Positions 51,103 to 60,497 of a stretch of 64,000 nucleotides of DNA are shown here, piece after piece. How positions within the stretch are numbered: the first letter of the stretch is position 1; each line of letters opens with the position of its first letter. Location: NCBI GenBank assembly GCA_966211965.1, contig CBIHON010000002.1:186001-250000 (forward strand), given 5' to 3'. This stretch comes from CBIHON01 sp966211965. GTDB lineage: Bacteria; Pseudomonadota; Gammaproteobacteria; Burkholderiales; Burkholderiaceae_D. Under the pieces are notes generated by a model. The model had not been told where the DNA came from. It saw nothing but the letters and a program-made list of their open reading frames with translations, and ran no database searches. The translations under genes and the position numbers were made by a program.

Positions 51103-52571
51103 ACGCCCTCGGGCTGGCGCAAATGCCAATCGGTAGCTTGCTGGTACCGGTGCGCGACGTTCAGCAATTTCGCTTCGTTGAAATAATTGCCGATGATTTG
51201 CAAGCCGACCGGGCGTCGGGCATTCTTGTCGCCTTGTCCGAAGCCGCATGGGATCGACATGCCCGGCAGGCCCGCCAAGCTGGTCGACAGCGTGAAAATA
51301 TCAGCCAGATAATTCGCAACCGGATCGTCGGTTTTGTCGCCGAGATCCCAAGCCACGGTGGGCGATACCGGCCCCATGATGACGTCGCACTGCGTGAACG
51401 CCTGCTGGAAATCCTGGGCGATCAAACGGCGGATCTTCTGCGCCTGCAGGTAGTAGGCGTCGTAGTAGCCGTGCGACAGCACGTAGGCGCCGACCAGGAT
51501 GCGGCGCTTCACTTCTTCACCGAAGCCTTCCGAACGCGTTTTCTTGTACATGTCGGACAGGTCTTTATATTCCTTGGCGCGGTGGCCATAACGCACGCCG
51601 TCGAAACGGCTGAGGTTGGAGGAGGCCTCGGCCGGCGCGATCACGTAATAGGCTGGAATCGACAGCTCGGTCCTGGGCAGTGAAATATCGACCAGCACGG
51701 CGCCAAGCTTTTCATATTCTTTCAAGGCGGCACGGATGGCCTGCTCGACATCGGCGGCCAGGCCGGGACCGAAGTATTCGCGTGGGATGCCGATTTTCAA
51801 ACCTTGCAAGCTGTTGTTCAGGTCGCGCGCATAATCTTCCCGGTTACCGCCTTTGCCGCTCTCCAGGCTGGTCGAGTCGCGCGCGTCGAAACCGGCCATC
51901 GCGCTGAGCAGCAGCGCGCAGTCCTCGGCCGTCTTCGCCATCGGTCCGGCCTGGTCCAGCGAGGAAGCGAAGGCGATCATGCCGAAACGCGAAACGCGAC
52001 CGTAGGTCGGCTTGATGCCGGTCACGCCGCATAGCGATGCCGGTTGGCGGATCGAGCCACCGGTGTCGGTGGCGGTGGCCGCCGGCGCCAGGCGCGCCGC
52101 AATCGCCGCGGCCGACCCGCCGGAGGAGCCGCCCGGTATCGCCGTCTTGTCCCAGGGGTTCCTGACCGCCCCGAAAAATGAATTCTCGTTGGACGAGCCC
52201 ATTGCGAATTCATCGCAATTCAATTTTCCAAGTGTAACCATGCCGGCCTGGTTGAACTGTTCGACGACGGCTGCGTCAAAGGGGCTCGCGTAATTTTCCA
52301 GCATCTTCGAGCCGGCAGTCGAACGCCAGCCGCGCGTGACAAAAATATCCTTGTGCGCAATCGGAATCCCGGTCAATACCGTCGTGTCATTTTGCCCGAT
52401 GCGCAAGTCGGCCGCGGCTGCCTGTTGCAGCGTCAGTTCCGGGTCGACGTGATTGAAGGCGTTCAGGTCGCTTTGTTCTATCCGTTTCAAAAACAGCGTC
52501 GCCAGCTCGGTGGCGGAAATTTGCTTGGCGTGCAGCAGCCCGGAAAGTTCTTTGAGTGTTTTAGTGTGCAT
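51099..52571 (-). CDS. gatA: Aspartyl/glutamyl-tRNA amidotransferase subunit A
   Basis: 490 aa amidase-signature enzyme. Catalytic Lys in GIPIAHKDIF, cis-Ser in GGSSGGSAAAIAA and nucleophile Ser in ATDTGGSIRQPA. It releases ammonia from Gln for the transamidation done by GatB. Order gatC-gatA-(50602)-gatB on the minus strand. Confidence 0.97.
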   Translation of the reverse strand: MHTKTLKELSGLLHAKQISATELATLFLKRIEQSDLNAFNHVDPELTLQQAAAADLRIGQNDTTVLTGIPIAHKDIFVTRGWRSTAGSKMLENYASPFDAAVVEQFNQAGMVTLGKLNCDEFAMGSSNENSFFGAVRNPWDKTAIPGGSSGGSAAAIAARLAPAATATDTGGSIRQPASLCGVTGIKPTYGRVSRFGMIAFASSLDQAGPMAKTAEDCALLLSAMAGFDARDSTSLESGKGGNREDYARDLNNSLQGLKIGIPREYFGPGLAADVEQAIRAALKEYEKLGAVLVDISLPRTELSIPAYYVIAPAEASSNLSRFDGVRYGHRAKEYKDLSDMYKKTRSEGFGEEVKRRILVGAYVLSHGYYDAYYLQAQKIRRLIAQDFQQAFTQCDVIMGPVSPTVAWDLGDKTDDPVANYLADIFTLSTSLAGLPGMSIPCGFGQGDKNARRPVGLQIIGNYFNEAKLLNVAHRYQQATDWHLRQPEGV

Positions 52572-52616
52572 AAAGGTCAGAGGCGTTCAACATATGGCCA
52601 TTCGGTATTTCGTTAT

Positions 52617-52638
52617 AAATGCCGCCTAAGCGGCATTT
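52617..52638. terminator. Hairpin at the end of gatC
   Basis: Perfect 9-bp stem AAATGCCGC / GCGGCATTT with a 4-nt loop, overlapping the gatC stop and followed by ATAACG on the minus strand. It is probably a weak or partial terminator or an mRNA processing site inside the gat operon. Confidence 0.5.
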
Positions 52639-52939
52639 ATTCGATGACTTTGGGGACCAGGTACAGGCCGTCCTGGGTCGCTGGTGCCACGGCTTGATAT
52701 TCGTCACGGCGGTTTGGCTCACTCACCGCGTCTTCACGCAAGCGCAGCGCCAAGTCGTGCTGCAACGCGGCAATCGGGTGATTCAGCGGTTCGACGCCGC
52801 TGGTGTCGACGGCGCGCATCTGCTCGACCAGAGCAAAAATGCCATTGAGCTTGGTCAGGGTGGCCTCGGCTTGATCATTGGTCAGGTCGAGTTGCGCCAG
52901 AATGGCGAGGCGTTTTACATCGGAAAGGGCAAGTGACAT
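52637..52939 (-). CDS. gatC: Aspartyl/glutamyl-tRNA amidotransferase subunit C
   Basis: 100 aa. The pattern LALSDVKRLAILAQLDLTNDQAEATLTKLNGIFALVEQM, then PLNHP and LREDAVSEPNRRDEYQAVAPATQDGLYLVPKVIE, is typical of GatC, which wraps around GatA and ties it to GatB. First gene of the gat unit, divergent from mreB. Confidence 0.96.
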   Translation of the reverse strand: MSLALSDVKRLAILAQLDLTNDQAEATLTKLNGIFALVEQMRAVDTSGVEPLNHPIAALQHDLALRLREDAVSEPNRRDEYQAVAPATQDGLYLVPKVIE

Positions 52940-53049
52940 GGTGAAGAGGCGGACCGGCCGCTGGCAAGAAAGAGATTAAAAAAGCAAAAGCGCCTTACTA
53001 CCAAAAACTTGTCAAAACGCGCTGGCGGAGACGCATTTTTAGGGGTTGC

Positions 53050-53077
53050 TTGCAGCTAAGTTTATGCAAATTATAAG
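53050..53077 (+). promoter_or_regulatory. Candidate mreB promoter
   Basis: TTGCAG (53050-53055), 16 bp, TATAAG (53072-53077), about 180 bp before the mreB ATG. In 52940-53258 I see no gene; the open frame upstream of the mreB ATG is not conserved in style. Confidence 0.4.
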
Positions 53078-53258
53078 GTAGAATGTTGGGTTAATGCCGC
53101 GCAGGCGCCGAGATTGGCTGCCGTTGGGTCGGGAAGATTATTTTAGTGGCGGAGCAGTCAACATCAAGACTCCGTCGCGCAATTTTAATTATGCAGGAGA
53201 TCGGGTACGCGGCGCGCAGCCGGCGATTAACCCGGCCCCGCAATCGAATGGACTATAC

Positions 53259-54302
53259 ATGTTTGGATTTTTACGCAGTTATTTTTCTAACGATTTGGCG
53301 ATCGACCTGGGCACGGCCAACACCCTGATCTATGTGCGCGGATTGGGCATCGTCCTCGATGAACCGTCGGTCGTCGCGATTCGCCAGCAGGGTGGGCCGA
53401 ACGGCAAGAAAACCATCCAGGCGGTCGGCAAGGAAGCCAAGCAGATGCTGGGCAAGGTCCCCGGCAATATCGAGGCGATCCGCCCGATGAAAGACGGCGT
53501 GATCGCCGACTTCACGGTTACCGAGCAAATGCTCAAGCAGTTCATCCGCATGGTGCACGACACCAAGCTCTTCAAACCTTCTCCACGCATCATCATCTGC
53601 GTTCCCTGCGGTTCGACCCAGGTCGAGCGCCGCGCCATCCGCGAGTCGGCGCTGGGTGCCGGCGCCTCGCAGGTATTTCTGATCGAGGAGCCGATGGCCG
53701 CCGCAATCGGCGCCGGCCTGCCGGTCTCGGAAGCGACCGGTTCGATGGTGGTCGACATCGGCGGCGGCACCACCGAAGTCGGCATCATCTCGCTGGGCGG
53801 CATGGTCTACAAAGGTTCGGTGCGGGTCGGCGGCGACAAGTTCGATGAAGCCATCGTCAATTACATCCGCCGCAATTACGGCATGCTGATCGGCGAGCAG
53901 ACCGCCGAAGCGATCAAGAAGGAAATCGGTTCCGCCTTCCCCGGCTCCGAAGTCAAGGAAATGGAAGTCAAGGGGCGCAACCTGTCGGAAGGCATTCCGC
54001 GTTCCTTTACCATTTCCAGCAATGAAATTCTGGAAGCCCTGACCGACCCGCTCAACAACATCGTCTCCGCGGTAAAGAATGCCCTGGAACAGACCCCGCC
54101 TGAGCTCGGCGCCGACATTGCCGAAAAAGGCATGATGCTGACCGGCGGCGGCGCCTTGCTGCGCGATCTCGACCGTTTGCTGATGGAAGAAACCGGCTTG
54201 CCCGTGATCGTCGCCGAAGATCCGTTGACCTGCGTGGTGCGCGGCTCCGGTATGGCGCTGGAGCGGATGGACAAGCTGGGTTCGATTTTCTCCTACGAAT
54301 AA
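53259..54302 (+). CDS. mreB: Rod shape-determining protein MreB
   Basis: 347 aa from the ATG at 53259 (MFGFLRSYFSNDLAIDLGTANTLIY), the standard start and length. Actin-fold motifs: phosphate 1 IDLGTANT, VDIGGGTTEVGII, and GMMLTGGGALLRDL. It polymerises under the inner membrane and guides cell-wall elongation. First gene of mreBCD-mrdA-rodA. Confidence 0.97.
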   Translation: MFGFLRSYFSNDLAIDLGTANTLIYVRGLGIVLDEPSVVAIRQQGGPNGKKTIQAVGKEAKQMLGKVPGNIEAIRPMKDGVIADFTVTEQMLKQFIRMVHDTKLFKPSPRIIICVPCGSTQVERRAIRESALGAGASQVFLIEEPMAAAIGAGLPVSEATGSMVVDIGGGTTEVGIISLGGMVYKGSVRVGGDKFDEAIVNYIRRNYGMLIGEQTAEAIKKEIGSAFPGSEVKEMEVKGRNLSEGIPRSFTISSNEILEALTDPLNNIVSAVKNALEQTPPELGADIAEKGMMLTGGGALLRDLDRLLMEETGLPVIVAEDPLTCVVRGSGMALERMDKLGSIFSYE

Positions 54303-54336
54303 CCGCCTTGATGTTTCGCATAGCTTGCCCTGCAAA

Positions 54337-54462
54337 TATGGGGACCTCTAAAAATTATCCAACCTGCCCAAGGCCGGGTCGAGGAGCGGATGTGTACGCA
54401 GGTACATTGAGCACCGCAGACCCGAGATTGGGCACTTTTGGTGGTTTTTAGAGGTCCCCATA
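54337..54462. mobile_element. 126-bp MITE-like element between mreB and mreC
   Basis: Perfect terminal inverted repeats of about 18 bp: TATGGGGACCTCTAAAAA and its complement TTTTTAGAGGTCCCCATA. It has no coding capacity. It explains half of the 239-bp gap between mreB and mreC. Confidence 0.8.
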
Positions 54463-54541
54463 AAAAGATGCAAGGCGCTGTGCCCCATCGCATCTGGTGG
54501 GCCGGCAACGCAGATCTCGTTCGCTTCCGACACAGCCGCTA

Positions 54542-55528
54542 ATGGAATACAGTCCGCCGCCACTCTTCAAGCAAGGCGCCTCGGCGCGCGCCAAGGTGGT
54601 GTTTTTTTCACTGATCGCAATCGCGCTCCTGGTGGCTGATGCGCACCTGCATTCGCTCGCGATGATCCGCCAAGTGGTCGGCACTGCGCTGTATCCGCTC
54701 CAGGTGGTTGCCATGATGCCGCGCGATGCGATTTACCGGGTCGGCGACTATTTCGCTTCCTTGACCGCACTGGAAAAAGAAAACAGGCAACTGAAACAGC
54801 AGCAGGTGGCGAATGGCCAGATCCTGCAGGAGGCGCAACAGTTGTTTGCCGAAAATGCCCACTTGCGGAATTTGCTCGGCACCGGCCAACAAGTACCTGC
54901 GAAATCGGTGATGGGACAGATCCTGTACGACGCGCGCGATGCTTTTACCCGCAAAATCGTGCTTGACCGAGGCACCCAGCACGGCGTCGCACTGGGGCAA
55001 CCGGTAATCGACGATGTCGGCGTGGTTGGCCAGGTTACGCGCGTATTTCCCTTTACTTCCGAAGTGACCTTGCTGACCGATAAGGACCAGGCTATTCCGG
55101 TCCAGGTGGTGCGCAGCGGATTGCGTAGCGTCGCCTATGGACGCGGCCAGTCGGGCGTTCTGGATTTGCGCTTCATGGCGGCGAATGCCGATATCCAGAA
55201 AGGCGATGTGCTGGTTACGTCAGGTATCGACGGCATCTATCCGCCTGGCCTGTCGGTGGCAAAAGTGGTACAGGTCGAGAATAAATCGAGCGACGCATTT
55301 GCGCGCATCATGTGCCAGCCCTCCGCCGGTATCGACCGCAACCGGCAGTTGCTGATCCTGCTGATCGATTCGAAATTGCCGCCGCGTCCTGCGCCGGAGG
55401 ACAACAAGAAAGAAAAATTTGCCAAGAAGCGGGCGCCGGAAGCTGCCAAAGAGGCGGGGGAAAGCAAGAAAGACGGGAACAAGGAAACCGGCAAAAACAC
55501 CGTGCCGGCAAAGGCGACCACACCATGA
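54542..55528 (+). CDS. mreC: Rod shape-determining protein MreC
   Basis: 328 aa from the ATG at 54542 (MEYSPPPLFKQG). It has one membrane helix (VVFFSLIAIALLVADAHLH), a coiled coil (LEKENRQLKQQQVANGQILQEAQQL), then the beta-rich MreC core (VVGQVTRVFPFTSEVTLLTDKDQAIPVQV and GVLVTSGIDGIYPPGLSVA-like). A K/E/A-rich tail follows. It links MreB filaments to the periplasmic synthases. It overlaps mreD by 4 bp. Confidence 0.94.
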   Translation: MEYSPPPLFKQGASARAKVVFFSLIAIALLVADAHLHSLAMIRQVVGTALYPLQVVAMMPRDAIYRVGDYFASLTALEKENRQLKQQQVANGQILQEAQQLFAENAHLRNLLGTGQQVPAKSVMGQILYDARDAFTRKIVLDRGTQHGVALGQPVIDDVGVVGQVTRVFPFTSEVTLLTDKDQAIPVQVVRSGLRSVAYGRGQSGVLDLRFMAANADIQKGDVLVTSGIDGIYPPGLSVAKVVQVENKSSDAFARIMCQPSAGIDRNRQLLILLIDSKLPPRPAPEDNKKEKFAKKRAPEAAKEAGESKKDGNKETGKNTVPAKATTP

Positions 55529-56037
55529 ACCAGCCTCATTACATCCTGTTGCCGGTTAGTCCGGTCTTCATCACGATCAGCCTGGTCCTGGCGTTTCTGC
55601 TCAATCTCTTGCCTTGGGGGCACTGGTTCGGCGTGCCGGATTTTGTCGCCCTGGTCCTGGTGTTCTGGAGCGTGCATCAGCCTCGCAAGGTCGGCATCGG
55701 TGTCGCGTTCTTCATGGGCCTGCTGATGGACGTGCATGATGCCGCGTTGTTCGGAGAAAATGCGCTGGCCTATACGCTGCTCTCGTATTTTTCGATCACC
55801 ATCCATCGCCGCATGCTATGGTTCCCAAGCGGCACCCAAGCCTTGCATATCCTGCCTCTGCTGCTGATGACGCAGACGGTGCAATTGGCGGTGCGCCTGA
55901 TCGTCAGCGGCAAATTCCCGGGTTGGCTGTATTTTGCCGAGAGCTTCGTGTCCGCCGCCTTGTGGCCGCTGTTGACCTGGGCTTTGCTGGCGCCGCAGCG
56001 GCGCGCAATCGACCGGGATGACACGCGTCCCATTTGA
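55525..56037 (+). CDS. mreD: Rod shape-determining protein MreD
   Basis: 170 aa integral membrane protein with about five helices (FITISLVLAFLLNLLPW, VALVLVFWSVHQP, VGIGVAFFMGLLMDV, LAYTLLSYFSITIHRR, LLLMTQTVQLAVRLI). DFVALVLVFWSVH and GLLMDVHDAALFGENALAY are family hallmarks. It is translationally coupled to mreC (ATGA). Confidence 0.93.
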   Translation: MNQPHYILLPVSPVFITISLVLAFLLNLLPWGHWFGVPDFVALVLVFWSVHQPRKVGIGVAFFMGLLMDVHDAALFGENALAYTLLSYFSITIHRRMLWFPSGTQALHILPLLLMTQTVQLAVRLIVSGKFPGWLYFAESFVSAALWPLLTWALLAPQRRAIDRDDTRPI

Positions 56038-56078
56038 GGGCCGCCTTTCGATTATTGCCGGGAAGCCTCTTGCTAGTA

Positions 56079-56122
56079 CCCTCACCCCCAACCCCTCTCC
56101 CGCCTGCGGGCGAGGGATGTGA
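56079..56122. repeat. Intergenic CCCTCACCCCCAACCCCTCTCCC repeat
   Basis: CCCTCACCCCCAACCCCTC, TCCCGC, CT, GCGGG and GAGGG form a partly self-complementary unit of a type scattered between genes in many proteobacteria. It lies between mreD and mrdA. Confidence 0.65.
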
Positions 56123-56126
56123 AATG

Positions 56127-56153
56127 ACGAAAATGGCTTGAAGCCATTTTCGT
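56127..56153. promoter_or_regulatory. Perfect 13-bp inverted repeat ahead of mrdA
   Basis: ACGAAAATGGCTT G AAGCCATTTTCGT, ending 10 bp before the mrdA ATG and touching the AAGG ribosome-binding sequence. A hairpin here could terminate transcription or lower mrdA translation. Confidence 0.6.
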
Positions 56154-56163
56154 AAGGCTAACC

Positions 56164-58146
56164 ATGACGGAATTCAAGAACACCGAACGCGAACTGCATT
56201 TCTTTCGCCTGCGCCTGTCGGCGGTGGCCGTCTTCGTACTCATCTGCTTCGGCCTGCTGACGGCGCGTTTTGTCTGGCTGCAGGTATACAAGCACAACGA
56301 CTACGCGGCGCAAGCCGAAGAAAACCGTATCTCGATCGTGCCGGTGGTGCCTAATCGCGGCTTGATCCTCGATCGCAACGGCGTGGTCTTGGCGCGCAAT
56401 TTTTCCGCGTACACCTTGGAGATCACGCCCTCCAAGATCAAGGGTGACCTCGACGCGCTGATCGACGAACTGGGCACCCTGGTCGATATCCAGACCAAGG
56501 ATCGCAAACGCTTTCGCAAATTGCTGGAGGAGTCGAAAAATTTTGAAAGCTCGCCCATCCGCACCCGCTTGACCGACGAGGAGGTCGCGCGCTTTACCGC
56601 GCAGCGCTACCGCTTCCCCGGCGTGGAAATCCAGGCGCGTCTGTTCCGCCAGTATCCGCTGGGCGAAGTGGCGTCGCACGTGATCGGCTATATCGGCCGC
56701 ATCAGCCAGAAAGACGCAGAAAAAATCGAAGGCATGGAAGATGCGGCAAACTATAGCGGGACCGACTACATCGGCAAGGAGGGCCTGGAAAAAAGCTACG
56801 AAAAGCAATTGCACGGCACCACCGGCTACGAAGAGGTCGAGGTCTCGGCCGGCGGGCGCGCGGTGCGCACTTTGTCGCGCACACCGGCCAGCCCTGGCCA
56901 TAACCTGATCCTGTCGATCGATATCGGCTTGCAAAAAGTGGTTGAAGAGGCTTTCGGCAACCGGCGCGGCGCGCTGATCGCAATCGAGCCGTCCACCGGC
57001 GACATTCTGGCCTATGTCTCGATGCCGACCTTCGATCCGAACCTGTTTGTCGAAGGCATCGATCAGCAAAGCTGGGATGAACTGAATACCTCGCTCGACC
57101 GTCCGCTGTTGAACCGGCCCTTGTCCGGCAGCTATCCGCCCGGTTCGACCTACAAGCCCTTCATGGCGCTGGCGGCACTGGAGTTGGGCAAGCGCACGCC
57201 GAGCACCACCATTTCCGATCCCGGTTTTTTCTTTTTCGGCAATCACAAATTCCGCGACGATAAAGAAGGCGGCCATGGCACCGTCGACATGTACAAGTCG
57301 ATCGTCCATTCCTGCGACACCTATTACTACATGCTGGCCAGCGACCTCGGCGTCGATGCGATCCACGATTTCATGAAGCCCTTCGGCTTTGGTCAATTAA
57401 CCGGCATCGACCTTGAGCATGAAAGGCGTGGCCTCTTGCCTTCGATGGCGTGGAAGCGCTCCGCCTATCGTAAACCCGAGCAGCAGAAATGGTACTCCGG
57501 CGAAACGATTTCGCTCGGCATCGGTCAGGGTTATAACGCCTTCACGCCTTTGCAACTGGCGCAGGCCACTGCCGTCCTCGCCAACAACGGCGTGGTGATG
57601 AAGCCGCACCTGGTCAAGATCATCGAAAATGGCGTGACGCGCGAGCGCACGCAGACCGTGCCCAAGGAAAGCTACCGCATCAACCTCAAGCAGGAGAACA
57701 TCGACGTCATCAAGAACGCCATGGTCGGCGTCACGCGCGAAGGCACCAGTGCGCGTGTCTTCAGCAAGGCCGAGTATGTGTCGGCCGGCAAGACCGGAAC
57801 GGCGCAAGTGGTCGCCATCAAGGCCAATGAAAAATACGACGCCAAGAAGGTCGCCGAGCGCCAGCGTGACCACTCGTTGTACACCGCATTCGCGCCGGCC
57901 GACAAGCCGCGCATCGCGATCGCGATCATTGTCGAAAACGGCGGTTTTGGCGCCGAGGCGGCGGCGCCGATCGTCAAGAAGGCGATGGATTATTATCTGC
58001 TCGGCACCAAGCCGGCGAACAAGGACAAGACGCCGGCCGAGAAGGCCGAGGCTGCCGACGTGCGTTCCGCCGCCGAATTGAAAGCGGAAGAAGAGTCGAT
58101 CGGTGGGCCCAAGGCGGGTGCCGAAACCCAGGGCAACAAGGACTAA
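56164..58146 (+). CDS. mrdA: Penicillin-binding protein 2 (peptidoglycan transpeptidase)
   Basis: 660 aa. One N-terminal membrane helix (LSAVAVFVLICFGLLTARFVWLQ), the dimerisation/pedestal domain (NRGLILDRNGVVLA), and the transpeptidase domain with SxxK in PPGSTYKPF, SCD in the second motif, and KTGTAQ. It cross-links peptidoglycan during cell elongation together with RodA. The C-terminus has a charged extension of about 50 residues (KDKTPAEKAEAADVRSAAE). rodA follows after 9 bp. Confidence 0.96.
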   Translation: MTEFKNTERELHFFRLRLSAVAVFVLICFGLLTARFVWLQVYKHNDYAAQAEENRISIVPVVPNRGLILDRNGVVLARNFSAYTLEITPSKIKGDLDALIDELGTLVDIQTKDRKRFRKLLEESKNFESSPIRTRLTDEEVARFTAQRYRFPGVEIQARLFRQYPLGEVASHVIGYIGRISQKDAEKIEGMEDAANYSGTDYIGKEGLEKSYEKQLHGTTGYEEVEVSAGGRAVRTLSRTPASPGHNLILSIDIGLQKVVEEAFGNRRGALIAIEPSTGDILAYVSMPTFDPNLFVEGIDQQSWDELNTSLDRPLLNRPLSGSYPPGSTYKPFMALAALELGKRTPSTTISDPGFFFFGNHKFRDDKEGGHGTVDMYKSIVHSCDTYYYMLASDLGVDAIHDFMKPFGFGQLTGIDLEHERRGLLPSMAWKRSAYRKPEQQKWYSGETISLGIGQGYNAFTPLQLAQATAVLANNGVVMKPHLVKIIENGVTRERTQTVPKESYRINLKQENIDVIKNAMVGVTREGTSARVFSKAEYVSAGKTGTAQVVAIKANEKYDAKKVAERQRDHSLYTAFAPADKPRIAIAIIVENGGFGAEAAAPIVKKAMDYYLLGTKPANKDKTPAEKAEAADVRSAAELKAEEESIGGPKAGAETQGNKD

Positions 58147-58155
58147 GGACCGACG

Positions 58156-59265
58156 ATGAACATGACCAAACGCCCGCTCTGGCCGCGCATCAAGCCTTTG
58201 CTCACCGTGTTCGACGGTCCCCTTTCGCTGATTATTTTTTTGATCTTGTCAACCGGTATCGTCACGCTGTATTCGGCCGGAATCGATTTCCCCGGGCGGG
58301 TTGAGGATCAACTGCGCAATATCCTGGTCTCTTTCGTCGTGATGTGGATCGCCGCCAATGTGCCGCCGCAAACCCTGATGCGTTTTGCCGTGCCGGTATA
58401 TACCGCCGGCATCGCGCTCCTGGTCGCGGTTGCATTGTTCGGCATGGTCAAGAAAGGCGCGCGCCGCTGGATCAACCTCGGGATGGTGATCCAGCCTTCC
58501 GAAATCATGAAAATCGCGATGCCGCTGATGCTGGCCTGGTTCTTCCAGAAACGTGAAGGGTTGATCCAATGGCGCGAATTCATGTTGGCCGGTTTGCTGC
58601 TTGCGATCCCGGTCGGCTTGATCGCACGGCAGCCGGATCTGGGCACGGCACTCCTGGTGCTGGCGGCCGGGTTCTACGTGATCTTCCTGGCGGGATTATC
58701 GTGGAAGGTATTGCTTGGCCTTGTGCTGGCAGGCGGCGCCAGTCTGCCGGTGATCTGGTCGATTCTGCACGACTACCAGCGCGAGCGCGTGATGACGCTG
58801 ATCGATCCCACTACGGACCCGCTGGGCAAGGGTTTTCACATCATCCAGGCCACCATTGCGGTGGGTTCGGGCGGCGTCACCGGCAAGGGCTGGCTGCAGG
58901 GTACGCAAGCTCACCTGGAATTCATTCCCGAGCGCACCACCGATTTCATCTTCGCGGTTTTCTCGGAAGAATTTGGTCTGGCCGGCAATTTGTTTCTCAT
59001 ACTGCTGTATCTGCTGCTGATAGGCCGGGGCCTGATCATCGCCGCCAACGCGCCGACCCTCTTCACCAGGCTGCTGGCCGGAGCGATTACCTTGATCTTC
59101 TTCACCTATGCTTTTGTCAACATGGGCATGGTCAGTGGTATCCTTCCGGTTGTCGGCGTGCCGCTACCATTTGTGAGCTATGGCGGTACCGCTTTGGTGA
59201 CGCTCGGCTTGGGCTCGGGCATTTTGATGAGCATACAGCGGCATCGCAAGCTGGTGCAGAGTTGA
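58156..59265 (+). CDS. rodA: Peptidoglycan glycosyltransferase RodA (SEDS family)
   Basis: 369 aa with about ten membrane helices. SEDS motifs: GARRWINLGMVIQPSEIMKI, QPDLGTALLV, TDFIFAVFSEEFGL, and LPFVSYGGTALVTLG. It polymerises glycan strands in the elongasome with PBP2. The Asp in the conserved loop is present. rlpA is close behind. Confidence 0.96.
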   Translation: MNMTKRPLWPRIKPLLTVFDGPLSLIIFLILSTGIVTLYSAGIDFPGRVEDQLRNILVSFVVMWIAANVPPQTLMRFAVPVYTAGIALLVAVALFGMVKKGARRWINLGMVIQPSEIMKIAMPLMLAWFFQKREGLIQWREFMLAGLLLAIPVGLIARQPDLGTALLVLAAGFYVIFLAGLSWKVLLGLVLAGGASLPVIWSILHDYQRERVMTLIDPTTDPLGKGFHIIQATIAVGSGGVTGKGWLQGTQAHLEFIPERTTDFIFAVFSEEFGLAGNLFLILLYLLLIGRGLIIAANAPTLFTRLLAGAITLIFFTYAFVNMGMVSGILPVVGVPLPFVSYGGTALVTLGLGSGILMSIQRHRKLVQS

Positions 59266-59307
59266 CATGCAGGCCTCATGCCTGCATTGCGACGCAGGCA
59301 TGGAGGC

Positions 59308-60477
59308 ATGATGCGACGAAATATTTTTTCCAATTCCCGGCAGATCGTTTCGGCAGTTTGTGCGACTGCTATTCTTGCTGCCTGCGGCAGCGTACCGAAA
59401 AGCACGCCGTCCGTCGGCACGCCGGCACCGAGCCGGCCGGCTGCACCGCCTCCGGCACCGACGGCAAGCGTCAAACCTGCCAGCAATTTGCCGGTTTTGC
59501 CGCCGGCTGGTTCCGGACGCGGCGGCTACTATCAGGACGACGGTCCCGGCGATCAGCCGCCCGAAGGGTTGCAAGCGGTGCCGGACGCCGAACCGAAGGT
59601 CGAACCGTATTCGGTCAGGGGCAACCGGCCATATGTCGTATTCGGCAAAACCTACACCCCCATCACCGACAATCGCCCGCTGAAGCAGCGCGGCATCGGC
59701 AGTTGGTACGGCAAGAAGTTTCATGGCCAGAAAACCTCGTCGGGCGAACTCTACGACATGTACAAGATGACCGCGGCCCATCCGATTCTGCCGATTCCCT
59801 CGTACGCACGGGTGACCAACCTCAGTACCGGCGCGCAAGTCATTGTACGCATCAACGATCGCGGACCGTTTCATTCCAGCCGCATCATCGACTTGTCATA
59901 CACCGCTGCACTGAAGCTGGGCTATCTGGGTAAGGGCAGCAGCGAACTGGAAGTCGAGCGCCTGTTGCCGGATGAAATCGAGCGTATCAGCGCCGCACGG
60001 CAGGGCAAGGGCGAGCGCTCGCCGGAAGGGGCGCAAACCCCGCTCGCATCGAGCGCGCCTGCGCCGAAGCAGACCGAGCCGGTACCAAAAGCGACACCAG
60101 CCAATCCACCCGCATCTGTATCGCCTGTATCGGCATCGACGCCGGCATCCGACGAATTGAGCGCGGTGCTTGCCCTGTTTTCCGGGCCGGCGCCACTGGA
60201 ATCGCCGCCCGACAACCTCAATCCCATTCTGGTCAATGCGGGCGCCACCGGCTTCTATCTTCAGCTTGGTGCCTATGGGCAGGCGGGTAATGCCGAATCG
60301 GCGCGGGAGCGCCTATTGCAGAACTGGGCCGCAACCTTGCCGGCGATCGAGTTGGTGGCATCGGGGCCGGTTTACCGCCTGTATAGCGGGCCGTTTGCGA
60401 CACGCGCCGAGGCGGCCGACGCGGCGCAGCGACTGCAGGACGGGGGACTGGCCAAGCCGCTGATCGTCCAGCGTTGA
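59308..60477 (+). CDS. rlpA: Septal ring lytic transglycosylase-like lipoprotein RlpA
   Basis: About 389 aa from the ATG at 59308. The signal sequence ends in the lipobox LAAC. It is followed by a Pro/Ala-rich linker, the double-psi beta-barrel domain (GIGSWYGKKFHGQKTSSGELYDMYKMTAAH, VRINDRGPF, IDLSYTAALKLGYL), a second Pro/Ser linker, and a C-terminal SPOR domain (FYLQLGAYGQAGNAESARERL) that binds naked glycan. It acts in cell separation or wall remodelling. Last gene of the mre/rod cluster. Confidence 0.93.
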   Translation: MMRRNIFSNSRQIVSAVCATAILAACGSVPKSTPSVGTPAPSRPAAPPPAPTASVKPASNLPVLPPAGSGRGGYYQDDGPGDQPPEGLQAVPDAEPKVEPYSVRGNRPYVVFGKTYTPITDNRPLKQRGIGSWYGKKFHGQKTSSGELYDMYKMTAAHPILPIPSYARVTNLSTGAQVIVRINDRGPFHSSRIIDLSYTAALKLGYLGKGSSELEVERLLPDEIERISAARQGKGERSPEGAQTPLASSAPAPKQTEPVPKATPANPPASVSPVSASTPASDELSAVLALFSGPAPLESPPDNLNPILVNAGATGFYLQLGAYGQAGNAESARERLLQNWAATLPAIELVASGPVYRLYSGPFATRAEAADAAQRLQDGGLAKPLIVQR

Positions 60478-60497
60478 TAGCGGCGTGGGGCGGTATC

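Noticed and set aside
56158..57396. 412-codon minus-strand open frame across mrdA
   Set aside because: Antisense to the PBP2 gene, whose catalytic motifs are all present.
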